A stretch of 64,000 nt of DNA from Brevibacillus choshinensis (lineage in GTDB: Bacteria > Bacillota > Bacilli > Brevibacillales > Brevibacillaceae): positions 145,712 through 209,711 of the forward strand of contig NZ_LJJB01000007.1 of assembly GCF_001420695.1 (NCBI RefSeq). The letters run 5' to 3'. A program made the translations under genes and the position numbers. The notes beneath the pieces are model-generated. The model saw only the letters and a program-made list of their open reading frames with translations. It did no database searches and was not told the origin of the DNA. This document shows positions 24,345 through 33,499 of this stretch, in pieces. Position 1 is the stretch's first letter. Each line of letters begins with the position of its first letter.

Positions 24345-24998
24345 ATGCCCAAAGTAGGAATGGAACCAAAGCGCCGAGCTGATGTCATAAACGCCACGTT
24401 AGCCTGTATTAGCACTCATGGGATTGATGGCATGACGCTGGATAAGGTTGCGGAGTATGCGGACTGCTCCAAGGGAGTTGTCACTTATTATTTTAAAAAC
24501 AAGGATAATCTGACGATCGAAGCCTTTAAGTCGTTTATGGCCTATTATGGTCTCAAAATAGAATCAGAAATTGACCCAATAATGAAAGCCCGGGAAATGA
24601 TTGACGTTACGTTGAAACATATCCTACCTCCATACCGTGATGACACGGAGCAGAGGATTAATGTTTCGCTGGTGGATGGAATTGAAAAGATGGTTATCCC
24701 GCTTGAAGATCAAGCAAGGCTCTTTCTACAGTTTTTCTCAAAAGCCGTCTTGGATCCAAACTTGCAGGAGGTCGTATCCAAAAGCTATTTGGCTGATCTT
24801 GAGGGCATAGCAAAGATTTTTGATTACGGGAAAAGGACAGGACAAATGTCTGTAGAGGATTCGCAAAGTGCAGCATATGGGCTGCTAGCGATGGTAGTGG
24901 GTCTAAGCTTCTTTCGAGTGGCGAACATACCGCCCAGAAATGTCGATGACAACCGATACATTTGTGAGGATTATGTAAGTAGGTTTACCAACAGTTGA
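24345..24998 (+). CDS. TetR/AcrR-family regulator (BetI-like)
   Basis: This 217-residue repressor has an N-terminal helix-turn-helix (about 12-58: GIDGMTLDKVAEYADCSKGVVTYYFKNKDNL, quoted in part as TLDKVAEYADCS and VTYYFKNKD) and an all-helical ligand domain. The spacing and C-terminal shape are BetI-like. The palindrome upstream of its own promoter suggests autoregulation. It leads a run with the DUF4180 gene (25 bp away) and the FGE-like gene, so it probably controls them. The inducer is unknown. Confidence 0.88.
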   Translation: MPKVGMEPKRRADVINATLACISTHGIDGMTLDKVAEYADCSKGVVTYYFKNKDNLTIEAFKSFMAYYGLKIESEIDPIMKAREMIDVTLKHILPPYRDDTEQRINVSLVDGIEKMVIPLEDQARLFLQFFSKAVLDPNLQEVVSKSYLADLEGIAKIFDYGKRTGQMSVEDSQSAAYGLLAMVVGLSFFRVANIPPRNVDDNRYICEDYVSRFTNS

Positions 24999-25023
24999 GT
25001 ATAGTTTCATGAGGAGGATGATT

Positions 25024-25392
25024 ATGAAAATTACGAAGGTAGAAGCAGTCGGGGAAAATATTGCAGTCGTGAGCAGCAACGAGATTTTAATCGGAGATGT
25101 TCAGTCAGCATTGGATCTTATGGCAACCGTACATTACGAAACAGGCTGCGATCGCATCATTATAAACAAATCCATACTAAGTGAAAGCTTTTTCGATTTG
25201 AAAACACGCCTGGCAGGGGAAATCTTGCAGAAGTTCATCAATTATCGCGTGAAGGTTGCAATCGTTGGAGATTTTTCGGTGTATGCAAGTCAAAGCTTAA
25301 AAGCCTTCATCTATGAATCTAACAACGGAAACGATATCTTTTTCTTGCCGACCGAACAACAAGCGATTGAAAAGTTAAGCACGTTGAAGTAA
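25024..25392 (+). CDS. DUF4180 protein
   Basis: This 122-residue protein fits the DUF4180 family: VEAVGENIAVVSSNEILI, then IGDVQSALDLMATVHYETGCDRIIINK, then VAIVGDFSVYASQSLKAFIYESNNGNDIFFLP (parts quoted). ATG 25024 is chosen because GAGGAGG lies just upstream. The fold is predicted to be alpha/beta and cytosolic, and the function is unknown. DUF4180 genes often sit beside TetR genes, as here, which suggests a regulated stress or detoxification unit. Confidence 0.78.
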   Translation: MKITKVEAVGENIAVVSSNEILIGDVQSALDLMATVHYETGCDRIIINKSILSESFFDLKTRLAGEILQKFINYRVKVAIVGDFSVYASQSLKAFIYESNNGNDIFFLPTEQQAIEKLSTLK

Positions 25393-25415
25393 AAGTGGGA
25401 ACGGGAGGAAACTAG

Positions 25416-26096
25416 GTGTTGAACGCGCGACATATTCCTGCTGAGTATCCAATGGTGAAAATTCCTGCGGGTGAAATTGAATTAAGGGATGATCGGATAA
25501 AAGCTACGTGGACGACTCAGGTGAATTCTTTTTTGCTAGCACCCGTTCCAGTTACGAGAGAGTTATATTTCTCGGTATTACAAAAGACAGTTGAATCGAA
25601 TGACCAGCCTCAGGAACCGGTCGTGAATGTCTCGTGGAATGATGCGATCTCGTTTTGTAATTTGCTCTCTCAGCAATCAGGCCTGCAGGAATGTTACTCG
25701 ATAAGTGATGATGGCGAGAGTGTCGTCTGTGACTGGGGAGCGGACGGCTATCGTCTTCCTACAGAAGCGGAATGGCAGTATGCGTGTAAAGCGGGAACGG
25801 GTGGTTATCGGTACGGCGAGCTCGATGAGATAGCTTGGTATCAGGAAAACTCTGAGGGCATGGTACATGAAGTAGGTAATAAGCTGCCGAATGCGTGGGG
25901 GCTCTACGATATGTTAGGGAATGTCTGGGAGTGGTGCTGGGATCTATACGATGTAAAAGTATACGGCTCCTACAGAGTTTTCCGCGGTGGTAGCTGGGCC
26001 GAAGAGGCTAGGGGCTGTGGAGCAACATGCCGCCGTCGCAGTCACCCTACGTTTCGAATTGATGATCTCGGCTTTCGTCTTGCTAGGTCGCTGTAA
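25416..26096 (+). CDS. formylglycine-generating-enzyme-like (FGE-sulfatase fold) protein
   Basis: This 226-residue protein has the SUMF1/FGE-type C-lectin fold: [75 protein letters not shown] and the end GFRLARSL. True FGE oxidises a cysteine of sulfatases and uses a pair of cysteines near its C-terminus. Here the corresponding text is [13 protein letters not shown], so the pair spacing is unclear. No sulfatase gene is nearby. The start is GTG 25416 after GGGAGG. It is probably the last gene of the TetR-DUF4180 unit. Confidence 0.82.
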   Translation: MLNARHIPAEYPMVKIPAGEIELRDDRIKATWTTQVNSFLLAPVPVTRELYFSVLQKTVESNDQPQEPVVNVSWNDAISFCNLLSQQSGLQECYSISDDGESVVCDWGADGYRLPTEAEWQYACKAGTGGYRYGELDEIAWYQENSEGMVHEVGNKLPNAWGLYDMLGNVWEWCWDLYDVKVYGSYRVFRGGSWAEEARGCGATCRRRSHPTFRIDDLGFRLARSL

Positions 26097-26151
26097 GGTG
26101 GCGAAAAAATGGGAAGAGAGTGTCGAGGTACTCAACCAATTAAACGACGTT

Positions 26152-26180
26152 GAAACGCTTGGATTATTCCGAGCGTTTTC
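26152..26180. terminator. terminator between the FGE-like and DegV genes
   Basis: AACGCT 26154-26159 pairs with AGCGTT 26172-26177 with an inner GG/CC pair and a T run. It lies between the convergent genes. Confidence 0.6.
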
Positions 26181-26263
26181 TGCATTTCAAAGGAGGAAAT
26201 GCTGGAAAAAAGGAAAACGCCCAAGGAAAGCGTTGATTTCCCTGAGCGATTTGTCTCTATTAA

Positions 26264-27109
26264 CTACTCATTCCTCCAAGCCAGCGCCAACGTCCCCATC
26301 CCCGCATGCGCCCCAATCGTAGAGCTAATGGGCCCAATCAACACCTCGACATCGGAATACTTGCTCTTAATCGTCTCTTTCAACTCAAGCGCTTTCTCTA
26401 GCACATTGCCATGCAAAATCTGCACATGCTTCACGGAGTAACTCTGCTTGGCGCGATCTAGTTGCTCTAGCATTCTCTTGACCGCCTTGCCCTCGGTACG
26501 AACCTTTTCATAGACGTCAAACAGCCCGTCCTTGATCTGAAAGATTGGCTTGATCTGTAGGAGATTGCCAATAAAATATTGCAGGCCACTCACTCGGCCG
26601 CCCTTGTAAAACTGGTCGAGGCTACCGACCAGGATATAGTTCTCATACTTTTTGTATTCCTCACGCAGGGATAGTGCGATCTCCTGATAGTCTTTTCCCT
26701 GCTCGGCCAGCTCGATTCCTTCCAAGATAATCGAGGTAATCGGATAGGACATCAGCTTGGAATCTACCAGTTCGACCGGGAAGTCTACCATTTTGGCAGC
26801 AGTAGCACTCGCGTTGTAGGTTCCGCTCAGATCGGAGGATAGATGGACAGCGATCGCACAATCGTATTCTTCCTGTAATCGCTCGTAGAGAGAGACAAAT
26901 TTGCCGACGGAAGGCTGCGACGTTTTGGGAGTAGAATTGGCCTGAACGATTTTGTGATAAAGCTGTTCAGGAGTTAAATCAATGCCGTCTTCATATGCGC
27001 CATCTTCAAAGATGACCTCCAGCGGAACAACGAAGATGTCGTGCGTATCCATGATCGGATCGGGTACAAATGCGGTGCTGTCTGTAACCCAGGCAATTTT
27101 TTTCTTCAA
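26264..27109 (-). CDS. DegV family fatty-acid-binding protein
   Basis: The start is TTG 27109 (MKKKIAWVTDSTAF), ten bases after GGGGAGG. A much longer frame upstream has no fitting ribosome site. The 281-residue protein has the DegV core: WVTDSTAF, TSQPSVGKF, HLSSDLSGTYNAS and the C-terminal domain. DegV/FakB proteins bind one fatty acid and present it to a FakA kinase; there is no fakA nearby. It stands alone between a terminator at 26152 and the amidohydrolase terminator. Confidence 0.9.
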   Translation of the reverse strand: MKKKIAWVTDSTAFVPDPIMDTHDIFVVPLEVIFEDGAYEDGIDLTPEQLYHKIVQANSTPKTSQPSVGKFVSLYERLQEEYDCAIAVHLSSDLSGTYNASATAAKMVDFPVELVDSKLMSYPITSIILEGIELAEQGKDYQEIALSLREEYKKYENYILVGSLDQFYKGGRVSGLQYFIGNLLQIKPIFQIKDGLFDVYEKVRTEGKAVKRMLEQLDRAKQSYSVKHVQILHGNVLEKALELKETIKSKYSDVEVLIGPISSTIGAHAGMGTLALAWRNE

Positions 27110-27310
27110 GGAAACTTGTCCTCCCCTGTTATAGTAGAAACCTTGGCTTGCCCTGTAAATGACAAGGAAACTTCGGCTCATGGGTGTGATATTTTGGTAA
27201 TACATAAGCAAACTTGTATATTCAATCATACTATGAAAATTGTCGTTTTTTGTCGTAATTATGGGAATTTTATTGAACAATTGCGAGGGGATTACTGGAA
27301 GAGGGTTCAT

Positions 27311-27362
27311 ACAAAAAATCCCATGTATCGCTATACGTTGAACGTGATAGGACATGGGATTT
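27311..27362 (-). terminator. terminator of the amidohydrolase operon
   Basis: AAATCCCATGT 27316-27326 pairs perfectly with 27352-27362. On the minus strand the hairpin is followed by TTTTTT, just after the amidohydrolase stop. Confidence 0.85.
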
Positions 27363-27376
27363 ACAGCTGTAGGCGT

Positions 27377-28234
27377 CTATTCTACCAACGGCTTGATCTT
27401 CGGAAACACTTTCAATGCCGTCTTGTAAAACACATCCTCGTGATACTCCGCTGGTATCAGCTCTTGGACGAACTGGAGATACGGCTTCACGGGAGCAAGC
27501 GGCCAGTCGGTTCCAAACAAAAACTTGTCATAGTGATCGCAATAGGTAATCGCGTGGCGCAGATGGGCGAAGAAGAGGGGGGAGTCCTTTAGCCGCTGAC
27601 AATTGGCTGCGTCTCCTACCATCAGGCCAGAGAGATCAGCAAACATGTTGCGGTTTTTATAAACGACCTCCGCTCCATCGAGCACCCACGGATCGCCAAA
27701 ATGGGCCATCATGAAGCTGACCTCCCGATGCTTCACTGCCACTTCGTCCAGTGTGAGGGGATGGGAGTACTTTAACAGCCCTCGCTCTGAATACGTATCG
27801 CCGGAATGGAAAACAACAGGCACCTGGTACTTGGCAGCCAGCGCATAGACCGGATCGTAGACGCTATCGTAGGCATAGAAGGGATAGTAGCCCAGATAGA
27901 TTTTTAATCCGACCACGTTGGGCTTTTGCAGGTCTACCTCCATTCGTGCTACCGCAGCTTCATCCAGCTTGAACGGATTGATTCCCAGGCAATAGACAAT
28001 CTGCGAGGGGAGTTCCTCTATCAGATCGAGTCCCATCGGAGTGACCGCCTCCGCATCGGGAAACCCGTCCTGCTGTGTCTCCGTCAAGCCCATGCCGATC
28101 CCGAGTACCACGCCGTTTTCTGCATATTCCTGCAAGATGCCAGTGACCGAGTAGTCGACAAATGATTTTTCTGCCGCAGTCCGCTTGAACTCTTCGATGT
28201 GAGATAAATGCATATGCGCATCAATGATTTTCAT
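27377..28234 (-). CDS. amidohydrolase family (TIM-barrel) protein
   Basis: ATG 28234 is chosen because AAAGGGGG lies seven bases upstream. The 285-residue protein is an Amidohydro_2-type metal hydrolase: DAHMHLS at the N-terminus, VVGLKIYLGYYPFYAYD, VPVVFHSGDTYS, SFMMAHFGDPW, and FGTDWPL near the end supply the metal and catalytic residues of the barrel. The substrate is unknown; members act on cyclic amides or carboxylates. Its first 14 bases overlap the end of the large GNAT fusion gene, so the two are coupled and probably act in one pathway. Confidence 0.85.
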   Translation of the reverse strand: MKIIDAHMHLSHIEEFKRTAAEKSFVDYSVTGILQEYAENGVVLGIGMGLTETQQDGFPDAEAVTPMGLDLIEELPSQIVYCLGINPFKLDEAAVARMEVDLQKPNVVGLKIYLGYYPFYAYDSVYDPVYALAAKYQVPVVFHSGDTYSERGLLKYSHPLTLDEVAVKHREVSFMMAHFGDPWVLDGAEVVYKNRNMFADLSGLMVGDAANCQRLKDSPLFFAHLRHAITYCDHYDKFLFGTDWPLAPVKPYLQFVQELIPAEYHEDVFYKTALKVFPKIKPLVE

Positions 28235-31200
28235 CCGGTAGCCCCCTTTGGTTGGCAAAGCGTATGGCCCGTAAGGCAGACAAGGAATCAGACGGAATCA
28301 TCCTGTCAGCAAACAGGAAAAAGACGGGTGGGGTAAAGGTGACACTGTTGCTTGGCAGATTCAGCTCGCGTACGACAGAGGCGACAGCCACTTCCTTGTT
28401 GGAGTAGACTTGCAGATCTGCTGTGTCCAAGTCCGTAACGATCTGCATCTGATCCTTCCGAGAAGCTGAGCCGACAAGGTAATCAGAGGCTTCGAGAACG
28501 GACAACTCTCCCTGTGCCAGCTTGTAGCTCAGTTCCTCGCCGTTCGCTCCGACGGTTTTCAGCCAAACTTCTTCGTCGGCATCTCCTGAATGCAAAAAGA
28601 TGTCAGTCGACCAGCTCTTGTCAGCAAAATACGTTCCGGTATTTTGGGAGATCTCAACCGTATGGCAGAGGATAGGGACTCCTGGCAAAAGCAAGTAATA
28701 CTGATGGCACGTCAGACCGCGATACTTTTCCTGTTTTTTTACATCATAGCTTAGCTTGATCCCTTGCCAGACGTTTTGCCGGCTGTCTACCAGCTCGACA
28801 AAGGAGGCTGTTCGCTCTTCCTTAACCAATGAAAATGCGCTCAGTTCAGCCACGTGGTTACCGATCCCGCCTGTCCACGGATTCCACCATGATTTGGGCT
28901 GCCGCTCAGGGAAAGAGCTGTCCAGCCACTCCTGACCATTGCTGGAGAGCGAATAGAGCGTCGGATAGAAATAGGGAGCTGCTTTGATCCGCAATAGACC
29001 GTTGTCGGCGATATAGACTTGCTGTCCCTCTTCCTCTGTTTGATTCAGAGAAACCTTGCCTTGTCCAATCGGGAAAATCGCGCTGCGCAAGTGAGCCTCA
29101 TGCGTGGCAAATCGTCCGTCTACCTGTACGAGTTCATATAGACTTCTTGGGGTAGTAAAGGAAAAGCTAGATTCCGTCTGTTCTGCATCCTCTGAGTAGT
29201 GGAGTGTCTGTCCAGCAGTAGACACGCTCGTTGTGGACGCAGTCAATTCTCCCTCCAGATACTGCTGCTTGTATTCCTTCACCTGCACGCTCATTTCCTC
29301 GTTACTGACAAACGGATTGTGCTTGTTGGCAACCAAAGCCAGATGAGGTGTCAGGGACAAGTCCGCTGGCATTGCCTCTCTTCTGGCGAATGCACGGAAC
29401 TCCTTCCAGTCGGTATAGCCTCCATGCATGATGTAGAAGGGGCCAAATGTTTTTTTGCTATGGGGCTCTAGTATGCCGAGACTGGTTTCCAGACTCACGT
29501 ACCAAGATTGAAAATCAATGCGATACTCCTCAGGCCAGCACATTCCCCAAGGATCCGTTTCTCCCTGCGCAAACAGCCAGTTTTCGCTGATCTGCTCACC
29601 GTCCCAATAATCCAGATCACTGCCGTAGGAAGCGGACGTTTCGACATAACGGCCTTGGTACGGCAGGATGGGGTGCTGAAAATCAGGAGTAAAGCCTTGG
29701 GTAATCCAGAGCTCGGTTGCTAGGTTGTCAGCAGAGAGGTTTTCCAGCTCCAACTCGTGCTCTACGGTACCATCTCCAAACAGGAGCGTCTTTCCGATAA
29801 CCGCGATCTGAGGGAATGCACCAGATCGATAAGTGGCGCGGATACCGATCGCTCCCTTTTCCATGATAAATTCGATTAGCTCGGCACGTTTTTTGGAAAA
29901 CTCGCTGGAATACGGTTTGCCGATCTTGGGATAGATGATAAAGGTTGGCTCCCCACCCGCAGCACTGGCAACGGTGATCTCGTTATCGTCTTTATTCAAA
30001 TAGAGTGCATGGCGACCATGGTGAACCTGCCAAGCTTGTTCCGTATCCCCTGACAGCATGGCGCCCAGTCCTGTGAAGGCGGCCCCGATCTTTTTCGAAA
30101 AGGATACAGAGCTGCCATCCGCGAGCTTGGCCTCTACCTGTACATGTAGGGAATAAAAGCCGTGTTCGAGCAAGTCAGCGGTGAGGGGGAGTGAGATGCG
30201 TTCTTTGCCACGCAACAGAAGTGTGTGGCGCTGCTCGTACATGTGGAGAAATGGACGTGAGGGTAGCTCGAACGTAAATTCTGCCTCTTCTGAAAAGTTG
30301 TTCTCCATATCGAGATAAAGCTTCGTTGTCTGTCCCGGATATGTGAGACCAGGCACGTGCATAGATAGGGTAGTGGGAAACTTGGGGATGATCCCCACTT
30401 GAAAAAGAGCGGCTTTGCCGTTAATCAAGAGGTGGGTGCAGACACGAGGATGCGTGCGCCAGACGCTTTGCTCTTCTGTGATTGCGTCGACAAAAAAGCT
30501 TGCTGACAGCGTGGTTTCGCCCGTGACATCCAGCTCCTGTTGATAATCAAAGCGGATCGTTTCGCTAGATTCTCCCTTCAAGGAAAGGTGTAGCGGCCTG
30601 CCCGATTTGTTGACGATCCTGTACTGAATCTGGTATTCCCGACCAAAGACTAGCTCTTGCTTTTCCACTTCGGCCAACAGCAAATAGTCCACTGTCTCGA
30701 TTAGGCGCATGCCTCGACCGAGCCGCTCAAACTCCACGCGCAAGCTCTTTTCTTCTTTTGCCCAAGAGTAGGTGAAGTAATCAAAGCCGTTCTCTTTCCG
30801 ACCGTCCGGCTCTATCTCAATCTCTCGTGTAGAGTCCCGATACCAGTCAATTTCCTCAAAGTAGTGGGCGATTGCCTCTGTCCGCAATACCGTGGGGATC
30901 ATGTTCATCAGGTGAGTGGAATCGTCCCGGTCTTCCCAGAAAAAGCCGAATTTCTTATACAACGGAACCGCCTTTGTGTTTCCAGCCCAGGTATAGAGAT
31001 CAAGTCGCGGCCAGCTGAGCTGGATCGTTTGCTCTAGCACGCGTGCAAGCAATAGGCGGCCCACTTTTTTTCCGTGATATTCAGGCCGTACATTGAGGAG
31101 TGGGATGTAGAGAGCTCCGATATCTTCTCGGTATTCTGCCAGGCTGCAATAGCCAACTACCGTTTCACCTTCCACTGCCAAGTAGACGGCGAGAGAATCA

Positions 31201-31340
31201 GAGCTGGCTTCTTCCTGTCGGATCTGTTCCGCTGTTGTAATCGAGTTTCCGCCTCCCCAGCTATCCCGGCTGGCGTTCCACATATCTGCGACGGCTGCAG
31301 CCAGTTCGGGACGATATGGGACGATAGAGATTGATTCCAT
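28221..31340 (-). CDS. GNAT acetyltransferase fused to a large beta-rich protein
   Basis: ATG 31340 follows GAGGTG and gives 1039 residues. The first 150 or so are a GNAT domain: VVGYCSLAEYREDIGALYIPLLNVRPEYHGKKVGRLLL is the acetyl-CoA loop (quoted in part: YHGKKVGRLLL) and VPLYKKFGF completes it. The next 880 residues hold several beta-sandwich stretches (such as PGLTYPGQTTKLYLDMENN) and a carbohydrate-like C-terminal part with NPWTGGIGNH and PGVPILCHTVEIS. The latter resembles glycoside-hydrolase-associated folds, but I cannot name them. No signal peptide is seen. It is coupled to the amidohydrolase by a 14-bp overlap. Confidence 0.7.
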   Translation of the reverse strand: MESISIVPYRPELAAAVADMWNASRDSWGGGNSITTAEQIRQEEASSDSLAVYLAVEGETVVGYCSLAEYREDIGALYIPLLNVRPEYHGKKVGRLLLARVLEQTIQLSWPRLDLYTWAGNTKAVPLYKKFGFFWEDRDDSTHLMNMIPTVLRTEAIAHYFEEIDWYRDSTREIEIEPDGRKENGFDYFTYSWAKEEKSLRVEFERLGRGMRLIETVDYLLLAEVEKQELVFGREYQIQYRIVNKSGRPLHLSLKGESSETIRFDYQQELDVTGETTLSASFFVDAITEEQSVWRTHPRVCTHLLINGKAALFQVGIIPKFPTTLSMHVPGLTYPGQTTKLYLDMENNFSEEAEFTFELPSRPFLHMYEQRHTLLLRGKERISLPLTADLLEHGFYSLHVQVEAKLADGSSVSFSKKIGAAFTGLGAMLSGDTEQAWQVHHGRHALYLNKDDNEITVASAAGGEPTFIIYPKIGKPYSSEFSKKRAELIEFIMEKGAIGIRATYRSGAFPQIAVIGKTLLFGDGTVEHELELENLSADNLATELWITQGFTPDFQHPILPYQGRYVETSASYGSDLDYWDGEQISENWLFAQGETDPWGMCWPEEYRIDFQSWYVSLETSLGILEPHSKKTFGPFYIMHGGYTDWKEFRAFARREAMPADLSLTPHLALVANKHNPFVSNEEMSVQVKEYKQQYLEGELTASTTSVSTAGQTLHYSEDAEQTESSFSFTTPRSLYELVQVDGRFATHEAHLRSAIFPIGQGKVSLNQTEEEGQQVYIADNGLLRIKAAPYFYPTLYSLSSNGQEWLDSSFPERQPKSWWNPWTGGIGNHVAELSAFSLVKEERTASFVELVDSRQNVWQGIKLSYDVKKQEKYRGLTCHQYYLLLPGVPILCHTVEISQNTGTYFADKSWSTDIFLHSGDADEEVWLKTVGANGEELSYKLAQGELSVLEASDYLVGSASRKDQMQIVTDLDTADLQVYSNKEVAVASVVRELNLPSNSVTFTPPVFFLFADRMIPSDSLSALRAIRFANQRGLPDENH

Positions 31341-31526
31341 GTTTGCTTGCACCTCGAATCAATTGTAAATTTTTGTATCTTATTAGAGAGTACGAATGAA
31401 TTACAGAATCGGTTTCTGTTTTTAGTAGCTATTACTACTCGTAGGAAAGGAATCAGAATTATGGAACAGAGATCATGAGAGATGCTTGCCACAATTTAAA
31501 GTAGGACGAAGGAAAGTGAATTGGGG

Positions 31527-31555
31527 TTGACATTGAGGTCTTAATTCATTATTCT
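31527..31555 (+). promoter_or_regulatory. promoter of the tyrS leader
   Basis: TTGACA 31527-31532 and TATTCT 31550-31555 are 17 nt apart, directly before the T-box leader. The stretch 31341-31526 shows nothing else I can name. Confidence 0.65.
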
Positions 31556-31561
31556 ATCTCT

Positions 31562-31832
31562 AATCTTATATGCGATATACGTTGAAAGAGCCCAGTAGCA
31601 GCTTAGTCCCTGTTCTAGAAAGCCGGGGGGTGATGGAACCCGGTACACACTCAGCTAGCGAATTACAACTCTGGAGTATCTCGGGTAATGCTGAGCGGAA
31701 TGGCGAACGATAACTCGCCGAGAGTGGCATGAATGGCGTGCAAAAAGCACGGAGTCCATTCGTGCAATCTGGGTGGTACCACGGTTATCCAATCGTCCCT
31801 ATGTCTACATTAGGCTAGGGGCGATTTTTTAT
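31562..31832 (+). promoter_or_regulatory. T-box leader of tyrS, tyrosine-specific
   Basis: The conserved T-box stretch GGGTGGTACCACGG is at 31771-31784. A terminator pairs 31791-31801 with 31816-31826 and is followed by a T run. A candidate specifier codon TAC (Tyr) lies at 31644-31646. Uncharged tRNA-Tyr should bind it and switch tyrS on. Confidence 0.9.
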
Positions 31833-31871
31833 TTTTTAATAGGTATTTATGAATTGAGGGAGTGTATAGCT

Positions 31872-33131
31872 GTGAACATTATCGACGAGCTTGAATGGCG
31901 CGATGCCATCAATCAACAAACGGATGCAGAAGGTCTTCGTGAATTGACGAATCAAAAGGCGATTTCGGTATACTGTGGCGTAGACCCGACTGGCGACAGT
32001 ATGCATATCGGTCACTTGATTCCTTTTATGGTATTGAAACGCTTCCAACTCGCCGGCCATCGTCCTGTCATTCTGATTGGCGGCGCAACGGGTACGATCG
32101 GCGATCCAAGCGGGCGTCAATCAGAGCGATCCTTGCAAACGCTCGAACAAGTCCAGGAGAATGTGGACGCACTGACCGCGCAAATGAAAAAGCTGTTCGT
32201 GACTGAAGGCGATAACCAAATCCGCATGGTCAACAATTACGATTGGACACATAAAATCAACGTGATCGAATTTTTACGGGATTACGGTAAAAACTTCAGT
32301 ATCAATTCGATGCTGGCCAAAGACGTCGTAGCGAGCAGACTCGACAGCGGTATTTCCTTTACCGAATTCTCCTACCAAATCCTGCAGTCGCTAGACTACC
32401 TGCATCTATACCAGCATGAAGACGTACAGCTGCAAGTAGGCGGCTCAGACCAATGGGGTAACATTACGAGCGGTCTGGAATTGATTCGGAAAAAAGAAGG
32501 ACACGAGGCAAAAGCATTCGGACTCACGATTCCTCTGATGTTAAAATCCGATGGTACGAAATTTGGGAAAACAGCTGGAGGCGCGATCTGGCTGGATCCG
32601 AACAAAACAACGCCATTCGAGTTCTATCAGTTCTGGGCGAACACCGATGACCGCGATGTCGTGAAATACTTGAAATACTTTACATTCCTCTCCAAAGAGC
32701 AAGTTGACGAGCTGGCTGAAAAGGTACAGACCGAGCCACATAAACGCGAAGCGCAAAAAATGCTGGCTGAGGAAATGACGAGATTCGTACACGGTGAGGA
32801 AATGCTGGATCAAGCCAAACGCATTACCGCTGCTTTGTTCACCGGTGACATTAAATCGTTGACGGCTGATGAGATCGAGCAAGGCTTTAAAGAGATGCCG
32901 ACTTTTGAAGCGACGAAGGAATCGAAAAATATCGTCGACTGGCTTGTTGATCTGGGCATCGAGCCATCCAAGCGTCAGGCGCGCGAGGATATTAACAATG
33001 GCGCGATTTCCATGAACGGTGAGCGAGTAAGCGACCTGGGACTCGAAGTGACAGCCGACTTAGCCATTGGCGGACGGTTTATCATTATCCGCAAAGGAAA
33101 GAAAAATTACAGCTTGGTGAAAATGTCCTAG
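31872..33131 (+). CDS. tyrS: tyrosyl-tRNA synthetase
   Basis: The class I synthetase that charges tRNA-Tyr. The GTG start at 31872 (MNIIDELEWRD) follows GGGAG, giving 419 residues, the normal length; longer upstream frames lie within the T-box leader. The HIGH-like motif is SMHIGHL near 50. The KMSKS-like motif is KFGKTAGG near 230. An S4 RNA-binding domain (about 355-415, ARQAREDINNGAISMNGERV) ends the protein. It is preceded by a Tyr T-box and followed by a strong hairpin. Confidence 0.97.
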   Translation: MNIIDELEWRDAINQQTDAEGLRELTNQKAISVYCGVDPTGDSMHIGHLIPFMVLKRFQLAGHRPVILIGGATGTIGDPSGRQSERSLQTLEQVQENVDALTAQMKKLFVTEGDNQIRMVNNYDWTHKINVIEFLRDYGKNFSINSMLAKDVVASRLDSGISFTEFSYQILQSLDYLHLYQHEDVQLQVGGSDQWGNITSGLELIRKKEGHEAKAFGLTIPLMLKSDGTKFGKTAGGAIWLDPNKTTPFEFYQFWANTDDRDVVKYLKYFTFLSKEQVDELAEKVQTEPHKREAQKMLAEEMTRFVHGEEMLDQAKRITAALFTGDIKSLTADEIEQGFKEMPTFEATKESKNIVDWLVDLGIEPSKRQAREDINNGAISMNGERVSDLGLEVTADLAIGGRFIIIRKGKKNYSLVKMS

Positions 33132-33143
33132 CAGACAAAGTCA

Positions 33144-33186
33144 CGAGAAGCTTCCCTCTATCCGTGGGGGAAGCTTCTCGATTTAT
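33144..33186. terminator. terminator after tyrS
   Basis: CGAGAAGCTTCCC 33144-33156 pairs perfectly with 33168-33180. The T run after it is short, so efficiency is uncertain. Confidence 0.75.
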
Positions 33187-33235
33187 TCTAGATGGAAGTT
33201 TCGCATTCGTTACAAATTGGAAAAGGATGGTTGTT

Positions 33236-33472
33236 TTGAAGATCAACAAAAAGTATGAGAACATCGTGTTTACGTTTTTAATGGCTTTTGGCATGTCTTG
33301 CTTCATTTCTTTCTTCATGATGCTGATTACCCTTGGATTTAGCCATTTTGTATTCCTAAACTGGTTGAAATCATGGGGAATTGCCTTTTTGTTCGCGTTT
33401 CCTGCCGCTTACTTTTTCCCGAGAGTCATTCGGAAAGTAATGAGAACAATCACATTTGTTGAAAGTGATTGA
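33236..33472 (+). CDS. DUF2798-like small membrane protein
   Basis: The start is taken at TTG 33236 (MKINKKYENIVF), five bases after AAGGATGG; the ATG at 33227 has no room for a ribosome site. The 78-residue protein has two transmembrane helices (about 9-32 and 44-63) with FTFLMAFGMSCFISFFMMLITLG and LKSWGIAFLFAFPAAYFFPRVIRK blocks (parts quoted), the DUF2798 pattern. Its function is unknown. It stands alone between tyrS and a LysR gene. Confidence 0.75.
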   Translation: MKINKKYENIVFTFLMAFGMSCFISFFMMLITLGFSHFVFLNWLKSWGIAFLFAFPAAYFFPRVIRKVMRTITFVESD

Positions 33473-33499
33473 GTTAGAGTTGTTGCGCTGAGAATGAAT

